A stretch of DNA of 64,000 nucleotides from Thiorhodovibrio winogradskyi. Lineage in GTDB: Bacteria > Pseudomonadota > Gammaproteobacteria > Chromatiales > Chromatiaceae. Below the pieces are notes generated by a model. That model saw nothing but the letters and a program-made list of their open reading frames with translations, did no database searches and was not told where the DNA came from. Within the stretch, counting starts at the first letter, position 1, and the number at the start of each line of letters is the position of its first letter. The position numbers were made by a program, and so were the translations under genes. The stretch is from NCBI RefSeq assembly GCF_036208045.1, contig NZ_CP121472.1:4537531-4601530 (forward strand). The letters are read 5' to 3'. Positions 56,601 through 63,203 of this stretch are shown in pieces.

Positions 56601-58295
56601 GGTGCGGCAGGTGGTGTCGGCATCGCCGCCATCCAATACGCGCGTCACTTGGGTGCCGAGATTTTCGCCACCGCCGGAACGCAAGAGAAACGCGATTTCC
56701 TGCACCTGCTGGGTGTCGATCATGTGATGGATTCCCGATCCCTCGCCTTCGCCGACGAGATCATGCGCATCACCATCGGCAAGGGGGTGGATGTCGTACT
56801 GAATTCAATCGCCGGTGAAGCTGTGCGAAGAAATCTTGCGGTGCTCGCACCCTTCGGGCGCTTTCTCGAGCTCGGTAAACGCGACTTTTACGAAAACAGT
56901 CGCATCGGTCTGCGTCCGTTCCGTAACAATATCTCTTTTTTCGGCATCGATGCCGATCAGGTCATGCGGCATCAGCCGGAACTGGCCGAGCGGCTGTTTC
57001 AGGAGATGATGCAGTTATTCGCGCAGGGGGTTCTGCAACCTCTGCCATATCGGCAATTCCCGAGCGCGGATGTCGCGACCGCATTCCAAACCATGCAGCA
57101 GTCGCGCCATATAGGCAAACTGGTGGTGTCCATGGCGGAAACACCAACTCCGCGCCTTGCGGCAAACAACGCCAGTCCTAGATTGAAACTCGCCCCGGAT
57201 GCGACCTATCTCGTAACCGGCGGTTTGACTGGTTTCGGCTTGGCGACGGCACTCTGGCTTGTGAAGAAAGGTGCCCGCCAGTTGGTCCTGATGGGGCGGC
57301 GCGGTGCAGCGACACCAGGCGCGGCCGCAGCGGTCGCGGATCTCCAGGCGGCGGGGGCGGCGGTTCAAATTTTTCCGGGTGATGTCTCCGATCCCCAGCA
57401 ATGCGAGCAACTCATGGCTAACTTGCAGGCTGGAGCTTATCCCTTGCGGGGGATTATTCATGCCGCCATGGTTCTGGACGATGCCATCCTGGTAGGCACG
57501 GACCAAGCTCGCTTGCGCCGGGTACTGGCCCCCAAGCTGCTTGGCGCGCGCAACCTTCATCGCCTGACCGCGACACTCCCTCTGGACTTCTTTGTGCTTT
57601 ATTCATCGCTCACCACGCTTATTGGCAATCCAGGGCAAGCAAGCTATGTGGCTGCGAACAGCTACCTGGAGGCTTTGGCCCTTCAGCGACGCGAACAGGG
57701 TCTGCCGGCTCTTTATGTGGCTTGGGGAGCAATGGATGATGTCGGTTATCTCACCAGAAACCCAGCCATCAAGGACTCCCTCACAAAACGCATGGGAGCG
57801 GCTGGCATCAAGGCGGCGCTTGCATTGAATATTCTCGAACGACTGATGACGCGTGATCAGGTCGGGCTTGCCGTTGGCAATGTCAACTGGAACCTTCTGC
57901 GGCGATCATTGCCGATGGTGTTGCTGCCGGAAGAGGAAACAGTCGAACCCGCGCAGGCGTCCGAGGACGATGCGCTCGACCCTCGCGAATCCCTGCGGGA
58001 ACTCAATCCAAAAGAGCGCCGAGCACGTGTCTCCAGCCTGTTGATAGCCGAACTATCGAAAATACTTCAGTTGCCGCCAGAACGGATCGATGTCCAAGCA
58101 TCTGTCTTTGATCTGGGTCTCGATTCACTGATGGGAGCGGAATTGGCGCTGGCCGTGGAACGTCGGTTTGGAGTCAGGGTTCCAATCATGACCATCAGCC
58201 AGGGTATCTCGCTCAAGAAGCTTATTGATCTTATCGTTGCAGACTATGCGGAGACCAGCTCGTCCAATCCAAAAAAGACACGCCACGCCCCCTGA
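50697..58295 (+). CDS. Highly reducing type I polyketide synthase (KS-AT-DH-psiMT-ER-KR-ACP)
   Basis: A 2532-residue single-module PKS. KS: C177 (DTACSSS), H312 (EAHGTGT), H352 (GHLEPASG). AT: S627 in GHSVGEV and an AFHS motif that suggests malonyl. DH: H928 (DHVVDGAHIFP) and D1094 (LLDAAFQ). Residues about 1230-1560 look like a C-methyltransferase, but its SAM motif is degenerate (LLSAGELGLG). ER about 1820-2135 (GAAGGVGIAAIQ). KR from about 2169 (LVTGGLTGFGLA) with S2304, Y2317 and a VLDD motif. ACP: S2477 (LGLDSLMGAEL). There is no thioesterase. TTG start has AGGAG 8 nt upstream; ATG 50712 is the alternative. With full reduction and possible iterative use it should make a saturated long chain, presumably handed to the oxoamine synthase. 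The architecture equals fungal HR-PKS. Confidence 0.94.
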   Translation: MSQSRMPIAIVGAACRLPGGIDTLEKFWLALREGRDLVTEIPRDRWSREAFFHPRKATRGKSYTWSAGVLPQVDHFDAAFFGISPRKARQMDPQQRILLELAWEALEDGGQIPEKLKESACGVYLGLASTDYREHFIEDPSSGDGHFMTGATLSIAANRLSFFFDLRGPSLAIDTACSSSLVAFDMACKALWNGEIATALTGGINLLLSPFPFVGFSQANMLSQTGRCRAFDASADGYVRAEGGALLFLKPLEAALRDADPIHALVVASGANCDGHSSSLAVPSVDGQASLLREVYDNARIDPNDLAYIEAHGTGTVVGDPVECSAIGQVLGQRRPAQHPLPLGSVKTNLGHLEPASGVVGLLKAILALKNRAIPPLLHLREPNPAIDFGALNLKLVTDLTPLADTGKPLYMGVNSFGFGGANAHVVLASAVTEMAVEPTPAKSSAPLCLLLSARSESALGALAATYTQCLEREEDALQDLLHHAALRRQHHEYRLAVLGSSRDELLRRLGALLTTGTAPGSARKRVINTDRVGNVFVFSGNGSQWQGMGLQLLRTEPAFRRAVEQVDALLKKRSGTSIVKSLRLSPRRSRLALTEVAQPALFAIQVGLVELLRTRGITADYCVGHSVGEVAAAWATGALSLEQAVAVIDIRGTAQARTHGSGRMAALGLGPDQARRLLDQLEVSLEIAGKNSPRSVTLSGDAHELEQVERVATEQNLFFRRLDLEYAFHSRKMEAIRDIIHEGLSRLSPNPGVLGFYSTVTAGKLPGTALDADYWWRNIRQPVLFADALAAVTADGGRLFFEIGPHPVLRSYVKECLTDLATSTRIITTLRRDIEDQATLMNEALALAYAHGGRLDLKALFPLPTRPRRLPPYPWQHEAYWYAKTGENSGILAPQQVHPLLGHRVIKAEATWESQVDSLTHPYLADHVVDGAHIFPAAGFVEMALAASRAWHGGITHDLEDLEIHAPLLLDKEATRALRFVLSPDDGRFSIRSRPRLSNETWVEHVTGRLRGAVLPRPRIFLDFDRERGHYATCVDADTHYRAAARGGLEYGPTFRVIDKVFLAEDGGLARIQVPKLNQTATRDYLLYPPLLDAAFQMLLNLGDPDDLAEPRLRVPFRVGRLRWLGAGEVALSKTVLKRIHPFSQVADVVLADAEGHGVAVLEDCRFRDLPGAAVTRMPGLFAPFARLQPLLTNAPVSSPIDLDALSQAGRTWLASAAIDMRRDLHQRKIRPLLAELVTAFALEAVRPLLTSARSDRDDARPGLYPQPLDPRQRPLFDWLLEQLNRRGLASQHHGVWSLAPQSETVDAARRWQSMLHQYPDYLSELLMVGRCGLALEALLCDADARMEEVPFPSSKSGTRDHLFDASPSYEIGNKLVEQLVTRIVRQWPPRQRLKVLLLSAGELGLGRRLSRVLPADRTDLHIEMLDAAAGVRAHAEFSTQSWIQVRAPEPESSSPGAHTPTAFPYDLIIAPHVVHRADAPEDRLKTLSRSLAADGIILLLERAPEPFSCLADGVKPGWWINSRPDGRPRPRLRHAIEWPALLDAGGFNTPVLLSEEDPAEAEIFVLLARKAKLAVPSPPRPQGNRVKGTNWLLLTDTNGSSADLGKAVARLLRTAGARAIILELGGPRRRTGPDDFRADAVQEDDWNWVLMELRRDTVDSLGIIHLLGWNAKGQVDAEDALTLQDQRCLTTITLLRAAASEETPASLSLWLVASGGAPVSSPLPTSDWARCPDQAPLWGLGRVLRNEHPELNCRLLDLHPGAGMEDTAGRLFAELAEKDPAPEVVSTAQARYLVSVRALEASDLNPPASSKADSKPARVKLGFSSPGTLRNLQWETVPRVEPSAGEVQIQVCAAGVNFRDLMYTMGLLPDEALESGYAGASLGLEAAGNILAVGPGVERFAVGDPVLCYAPASFGSMITTSTASVAHKPQHWSYAQAATVPAVFFTVHYALIHLARVQQGERVLIHGAAGGVGIAAIQYARHLGAEIFATAGTQEKRDFLHLLGVDHVMDSRSLAFADEIMRITIGKGVDVVLNSIAGEAVRRNLAVLAPFGRFLELGKRDFYENSRIGLRPFRNNISFFGIDADQVMRHQPELAERLFQEMMQLFAQGVLQPLPYRQFPSADVATAFQTMQQSRHIGKLVVSMAETPTPRLAANNASPRLKLAPDATYLVTGGLTGFGLATALWLVKKGARQLVLMGRRGAATPGAAAAVADLQAAGAAVQIFPGDVSDPQQCEQLMANLQAGAYPLRGIIHAAMVLDDAILVGTDQARLRRVLAPKLLGARNLHRLTATLPLDFFVLYSSLTTLIGNPGQASYVAANSYLEALALQRREQGLPALYVAWGAMDDVGYLTRNPAIKDSLTKRMGAAGIKAALALNILERLMTRDQVGLAVGNVNWNLLRRSLPMVLLPEEETVEPAQASEDDALDPRESLRELNPKERRARVSSLLIAELSKILQLPPERIDVQASVFDLGLDSLMGAELALAVERRFGVRVPIMTISQGISLKKLIDLIVADYAETSSSNPKKTRHAP

Positions 58296-58373
58296 ACAGT
58301 TGGAAATAGCGCAACAACCACGGATGTCAGGTTGTTTTTCAACCCAAGGCCCCCGCGCAAGGACAATCAATCG

Positions 58374-59333
58374 ATGACCGACAATCGCCGAGCCTCAAGT
58401 TTGTTGCGCTTCCTTTTCCTCCTTCTTGTCCTGCTGACCAGTTCAATCTGCCAAACAGTCTCTGCGGATAGCAAGATTGGGGCCGTTGGGGAGCTGCAAC
58501 CGGTCAGCGGGATTCTGGATCTTATCGGCACGCCAGGTGCTCGCATCAGCGAAATCCTCGTCAAACAAGGCCTGCATGTCAACAAAGGCGATGTTCTCAT
58601 CGTCTTCAGCAACTTTATGACACTTCAAGCACAACTTGATCTTGCTCGGCTCGAACTCGAAGAGCAACTGAAAACCAAGGGCACCAAGCTGGCATTACAG
58701 CGCCATCTCCTTGAAAACGCGCAACTTGCCCTGAAGCGGTCGGAACGCAAGCTAGCGGATCAGCAGCAGCTAGGGCCTGTCGCAAGCTCCAAACGTGAGC
58801 TCACCGACCTCGAAGACGCCGCTATCGACGCGAAACGACGACTCGAAGAGGAAACCCTGAAGCAGCGTCAGTTGGAGATTCAGCTTGAGCTCGAGCAGCT
58901 GAAAGCAAATGCCAGGCTGGAATTGGCGCGCTCCCAATTTGCCGACGCAATGATCAAAGCACCGATATCTGGCACCGTTCTCGAAGTGCTCAAAGAGGTC
59001 GGAGAAAGTTTGGGTGTGGGCGAGATTGGGAGTTCGACGCTCGATATCGCCGCACTCCGCCTTGCGGACCTCTCACAAATGTATGTCGTCAGCGAAATTT
59101 ACGAGGGCGATCTGTTGCGGATCAAGGTAGGCATGAAGGCGACGGTCTCGAGCCCCGCCCTTGATGCCGACATTCCCGGAGTCATCGAGCGCATTAGCCG
59201 ACAGGTCGAGACAAAAAGCCGGCTGGCCAAGGTGTGGGTGCTATTGGACAAAGCGGAACTGGCCTCGCGCTTTATCGGAATGGAAGTTCAAGTGGATATC
59301 CATGCACAGCCGGCCCCAGAAAACCCACGCTAA
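58374..59333 (+). CDS. Membrane-fusion protein, DevB/HlyD-like
   Basis: A 319-residue periplasmic adaptor. N-terminal hydrophobic segment (RFLFLLLVLLTSSICQTVSA), lipoyl/barrel-sandwich part (PGARISEILVKQGLHVNKGDVLIVF), a long alpha-helical hairpin of about 110 residues (LARLELEEQLKTKG ... KANARLELARSQFADA), then API-SGTVLEVLKEVGE and the beta-barrel (MYVVSEIYEGDLLRIKVGM). It matches the DevB family, which works with DevC and DevA and an outer-membrane TolC partner to export heterocyst glycolipid in cyanobacteria. ATG 58374 is 78 bp after the PKS stop. An upstream in-frame TTG at 58332 would add 14 residues. Confidence 0.88.
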   Translation: MTDNRRASSLLRFLFLLLVLLTSSICQTVSADSKIGAVGELQPVSGILDLIGTPGARISEILVKQGLHVNKGDVLIVFSNFMTLQAQLDLARLELEEQLKTKGTKLALQRHLLENAQLALKRSERKLADQQQLGPVASSKRELTDLEDAAIDAKRRLEEETLKQRQLEIQLELEQLKANARLELARSQFADAMIKAPISGTVLEVLKEVGESLGVGEIGSSTLDIAALRLADLSQMYVVSEIYEGDLLRIKVGMKATVSSPALDADIPGVIERISRQVETKSRLAKVWVLLDKAELASRFIGMEVQVDIHAQPAPENPR

Positions 59334-59397
59334 CGCTCTTTTACTTGACAGCCCAGAGTCCGGGGATAACGGCAATCGCGCAAACCAGGCTTTTGAC

Positions 59398-60540
59398 ATG
59401 TCCCTGTTGAGCGCGGCTTTCACTTTTAGCTGGCGCAATCTCACCGCCAACAAGGCACGCTCGGCCGCCGCGTCCGCTGGGATTGCCTTTGCCCTTTTTC
59501 TGGTCTTCTTGCAGTGGGGGTTTCTCGATGCGGCCAAGAAACAGGTGACAACAGTTTTCGATTTCTTTGACTATGACATTGCCATCCTAAAGAATACCTA
59601 TCAATTCCTTTTCACCACCGAGCCTTTCGACCGTGTGCGTCTTATCCAGGCCAAGGCACTGCCAGAAGTTGAGAAAATCTTCGCCGTGAATTTTTCCCTC
59701 GCCACATGGGAAGACGACATCTCTGGCTTACGCTCCAGCTTAATGCTCTTTGGGGTCGATCCTGATCCAGACTTCGTTGCCGACCGCCACATCGGGCGCG
59801 GCTTGCAACATCTCCGGGGAAAACGCGACGTCATCGTCGACGCCTATTCTCATCCTGATTTTGGCCCTTTGGCGAAGGGCACCAGGGCCTTTATCAACAA
59901 CCAGGAAGTACGAATCGCCGGACATTTCTTGTTGGGGATGTTTTTCTATACCGAGGGATCCGCGCTGGTCGACAATAACGGATTCTCCTTGCTAACGGGT
60001 CGCTCTTCGCGCCAGACCAGCTTCGGCTTCATCCAGTTGAACTCTGGCGCCAGTCCCGACCAGACTCGCGCACGCCTGCAACATCTGTTACCTGATGATG
60101 TAATAGCCATTACCAAAACGGACTTGATCGCCAAGGAACAGGAGTATTTCATCGAAGTAAAGCCACTGGGATTCATATTTTCCGCGGGTGTGGTGATTTC
60201 TTTTCTCACGGCCTTCGTTATCCTGTTCCAAGTGGTCGCGACCGATATCAACACGCGGGTGCGGGAATATGCCACACTCAAGGCCATGGGCTTTGGCTTT
60301 GGTTTTATCTATGGCACAGCGCTGCTCCAGGTTTTTCTCATTGCCGCGGTCGCCTTGCTGGCTGCAACCTTGCAGGCCGCACTGCTCTTCCATTACGTGG
60401 AGCAGCAGATTCATCTGCCCTTGGCAATGACTGGCGAGCTGCTGGGTATTGTCTCGGGAGTCAGCCTAGCCATGGTCGTTATCACTGGATTCGCGTCACT
60501 GTTCGACCTGGCGAAGGCCAATCCGGCGGATCTCTATTGA
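59398..60540 (+). CDS. ABC exporter permease, FtsX/DevC-like (1)
   Basis: A 380-residue permease. N-terminal helix (SAAASAGIAFALFLVFLQWGFLDAA) then a ~220-residue periplasmic domain, then three helices (LGFIFSAGVVISFLTAFVILF, ALLQVFLIAAVALLAATLQAALL, LLGIVSGVSLAMVVITGFASL) ending with the coupling motif DLAKANPADLY. This is the FtsX/MacB-permease topology seen in DevC, with the REYATLKAMGF signature near the cytoplasmic loop. ATG 59398 is preferred, giving a compact N terminus. It forms a pair with the overlapping next gene; DevBCA systems normally have one permease. Confidence 0.85.
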   Translation: MSLLSAAFTFSWRNLTANKARSAAASAGIAFALFLVFLQWGFLDAAKKQVTTVFDFFDYDIAILKNTYQFLFTTEPFDRVRLIQAKALPEVEKIFAVNFSLATWEDDISGLRSSLMLFGVDPDPDFVADRHIGRGLQHLRGKRDVIVDAYSHPDFGPLAKGTRAFINNQEVRIAGHFLLGMFFYTEGSALVDNNGFSLLTGRSSRQTSFGFIQLNSGASPDQTRARLQHLLPDDVIAITKTDLIAKEQEYFIEVKPLGFIFSAGVVISFLTAFVILFQVVATDINTRVREYATLKAMGFGFGFIYGTALLQVFLIAAVALLAATLQAALLFHYVEQQIHLPLAMTGELLGIVSGVSLAMVVITGFASLFDLAKANPADLY

Positions 60541-61652
60541 TGGGCACCGGACTGGCAATCATTTGGCATGCCAAAAGCCGGTTGCTGTTTTCGGTTTCAG
60601 GTATCGCCATGGCGGTCGTCATCATTTTTGTTGAACAAGGCTTCTTGTACGGTGTGCTGGATTCCCAGGCCCGGATTACCCGGCACCTGAATGGTGAACT
60701 CGTCGTGATACATGAGAGCCGCACGCATCTCAATAAATGGAACACCTTCAAAAAGGCCCATATTCACCGACTCGCGGCGGTCGCTGGCGTCGCCACTGTG
60801 ATTCCTATCTACAAGACCAAGGTCCGTCTTCGCAATCCCGATACCGAACGCGAAAAAATGATTCTAGCCTATGGGTTTCCTCCCTCGACAACGCCCTTCC
60901 ATGGCCTGATTGACAATGTTGCGCGCTCCACCCTCAAGCGCCGAGGATCCGTCCTTTTTGACCAACTCTCGCGCAACATTTACGGAACTTTGACCCTTGG
61001 TTCCGACCTTGAAATCAATGGTGAAAACCATCGGCTGGAAGGATTCTTCCGCATGGGGCCAACCATTGTTTACGATGGCGCCCTGCTCATGGGTGATGGA
61101 ACACTATTGCCACATCACCCAGGCATCGAACCGATCATGGCCGTGGTCCAGTTGGAGCAAAATGCCGATCTCGCGGCAATACGTCTCACGCTCGAACGGG
61201 CAGCGCCGCAACTCACCGTCATGACCCCAGGCGAACTTGAAGGCAAGGAAAAAGCCTTCGTTGAACAATCGACTCCAATCGGCATTCTGTTTGGCATTGG
61301 CATGGTCGCTGGCCTGGTCATCGGCGTCGTTGTTTGCTATCAGGTGTTGTTCAATGACATCAATAATATGCTGCCGCAATACGCGACACTCAAGGCAATG
61401 GGTTATTCCAATGTCTTCCTCGCCGCTGTCGTTGTCGAACAAGCCCTCTTCATGAGCGTTCTGGGTTTCATCCTGGCCTTACCAATCGTTTGGTTGTTTT
61501 TCGATTACTTGGCCGAGCGAACAGCCATGTTAATGTTTATCGACTGGCAACGCATCCTCCGGGTCTTCGTGCTAACTCTCGGTATCGGTCTGACCGCGGC
61601 CGTGCTCGCGGTGCGTGTGGCGCTGCGCGCGGATCCCGCCAGACTGTTTTGA
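60540..61652 (+). CDS. ABC exporter permease, FtsX/DevC-like (2)
   Basis: A 370-residue paralogue of the preceding permease. The same layout is visible: N-terminal helix (LFSVSGIAMAVVIIFVEQGFLYG), a large periplasmic part, LPQYATLKAMGYSN, helices (ILFGIGMVAGLVIGVVVCY, AAVVVEQALFMSVLGFILALPIVWLF, VFVLTLGIGLTAAVLAVRVAL) and the C-terminal RADPARLF coupling motif. ATG 60540 overlaps the first permease stop by 1 nt (TGATG), so translation is coupled. Two different permeases would form a heterodimeric transporter. Confidence 0.86.
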   Translation: MGTGLAIIWHAKSRLLFSVSGIAMAVVIIFVEQGFLYGVLDSQARITRHLNGELVVIHESRTHLNKWNTFKKAHIHRLAAVAGVATVIPIYKTKVRLRNPDTEREKMILAYGFPPSTTPFHGLIDNVARSTLKRRGSVLFDQLSRNIYGTLTLGSDLEINGENHRLEGFFRMGPTIVYDGALLMGDGTLLPHHPGIEPIMAVVQLEQNADLAAIRLTLERAAPQLTVMTPGELEGKEKAFVEQSTPIGILFGIGMVAGLVIGVVVCYQVLFNDINNMLPQYATLKAMGYSNVFLAAVVVEQALFMSVLGFILALPIVWLFFDYLAERTAMLMFIDWQRILRVFVLTLGIGLTAAVLAVRVALRADPARLF

Positions 61653-61668
61653 ATCGCTCCGGAGCAAT

Positions 61669-62379
61669 ATGAGCAAGACACCTTCGAACAGCCTTTGGGT
61701 CAAGGCCTTCGGGGTGGATTATGCCTATGGCGCGGGGCGCACGGAAAAGCAGGTTTTATTTCATTGCCATCTTAGCCTTATCCGGGGGCAATTTGTCATT
61801 CTGACCGGTCCCTCCGGATCGGGGAAAACCACACTGCTAACACTCATTGGCGCACTCAGGTCACTGCAGTCCGGTTCTATTGAACTGGGCGGTCGACAAT
61901 TGCTTGGCATGCAACCGCGGGAAATGAATTTTGTCCGTCGCGACATCGGCTTTATTTTTCAGGATCACAATCTGTTTCGCGCCCTGACAGCAGAGCAGAC
62001 ATTGCGCTTGGCCATGCGTCTTTTTCCCCACCGGTATTCACGACAGGATCTGCGTGAAGCACCATCCCGCATTTTAGACGCCTTGGGCATGGCGGAACAC
62101 ATGAAGGCACGCCCTGATGAAATCTCTACAGGTCAAAAGCAGCGCGTAGCCATTGCACGTGCCCTGATCAATCGTCCTAACACCATTTTGGCTGATGAGC
62201 CAACGGCATCACTCGACAGAGACACGGCACAGATCGTGATTGATCTTCTGCGGGAAAGGGCAAAAAAAGAGAACGCCCTGGTGCTGATTGTCAGCCACGA
62301 TCAACGGCTGTTCACAACTGCTGATCGTGTAATAAGAATGGTGGATGGAAGCATCCTGGCTCAGGACAGCGATACATGA
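61669..62379 (+). CDS. ABC exporter ATPase, DevA/LolD-like
   Basis: A 236-residue nucleotide-binding protein. Walker A is GPSGSGKTT, the Q-loop lies in FIFQDHNLF, Walker B and following residues are ILADEPTASLD, and the H-loop is VSHD. The signature reads ISTGQKQR where LSGGQ is usual, so the first Gly is Thr. GGAG is 5 nt before the ATG. It follows the second permease by 16 bp and completes a DevBCCA-type export set. Confidence 0.9.
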   Translation: MSKTPSNSLWVKAFGVDYAYGAGRTEKQVLFHCHLSLIRGQFVILTGPSGSGKTTLLTLIGALRSLQSGSIELGGRQLLGMQPREMNFVRRDIGFIFQDHNLFRALTAEQTLRLAMRLFPHRYSRQDLREAPSRILDALGMAEHMKARPDEISTGQKQRVAIARALINRPNTILADEPTASLDRDTAQIVIDLLRERAKKENALVLIVSHDQRLFTTADRVIRMVDGSILAQDSDT

Positions 62380-62474
62380 GTCCTTGGTCTATCGCTTAAT
62401 CATGTTTATTATCCACACTTTGCCCCCTACTGTGGTCATTTACCAATCATCTTCCCACCGAGTTCTCCAAGATC

Positions 62475-63194
62475 ATGATTTTAAAGAACGGCAAGGACCG
62501 AACATACCACTTTTTCCGTTGGGTTTTTGACAGCCGACGCCGAACGGACGCGCTCTACCATGCCGTTTATCTGCCAGTGCGGTTGCTATTCGGCCTAATA
62601 GTTAGAGGCGCCGAAAACCTTCCATCGACAGGCCCGGCAATCTTTGCTTTCAATCATGGATCGCATTATGACGGTTTCTTCATGATGTTTGCCTTATACC
62701 GGTTTCGACCATATCCACGCGCTCTACCGGTTTATTGGCATGGCATGTTGAGCATGCCGGTGATCAGCAGTTTTCTGCGCGCCCACGGTGGATTTTCAAT
62801 TTCGCACGACGCATCACAAGCGCAAACGCGAACAGGGGAAGTCATTGCCATGCGCAACGCCCTGGAGAGTGGCATCCCGATCTTAATGGCGCCTGAGGGG
62901 AAACGAAATAGTCGGCTGGGAAGGTTTCAACAAGGGGCGGCGATGCTTTCACTTAACACCGGCTGTCCGATCGTTCCCTGCTCATTGCGCGGTGTTAACA
63001 AGCTTTATGATCAACTGCCATTCCCAAATCGCATCTGCGGACGGGTTGAAGTCTGTTTTCATCCGCCTATCATCCCCAGCGGACCCGTAACCGAACAGCC
63101 TGACATGCTCACCGTGAAATCCCTGACCCAATCGCTTTGGAAAGTGATCGCTTCGGGAATAGATTATCCCGTGGCGACTGAACTGATGGATTAA
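62475..63194 (+). CDS. PlsC-type 1-acyl-glycerol-3-phosphate-like acyltransferase
   Basis: A 239-residue acyltransferase of the LPLAT family. Catalytic motif I is NHGSHYD (H61, D66, HX4D) and motif III is PEGKRNSR (E141). The segment LPVYWHGMLSMPVISSFLRAHGG is also typical. No multi-pass membrane region; short hydrophobic N-terminal part (LYHAVYLPVRLLFGLIV). Substrate is unknown. In context it might O- or N-acylate the amino-alcohol lipid, but conventional phospholipid acylation cannot be excluded. ATG 62475, 95 bp after the ATPase gene. Confidence 0.82.
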   Translation: MILKNGKDRTYHFFRWVFDSRRRTDALYHAVYLPVRLLFGLIVRGAENLPSTGPAIFAFNHGSHYDGFFMMFALYRFRPYPRALPVYWHGMLSMPVISSFLRAHGGFSISHDASQAQTRTGEVIAMRNALESGIPILMAPEGKRNSRLGRFQQGAAMLSLNTGCPIVPCSLRGVNKLYDQLPFPNRICGRVEVCFHPPIIPSGPVTEQPDMLTVKSLTQSLWKVIASGIDYPVATELMD

Positions 63195-63203
63195 ATCCTG
63201 GCT

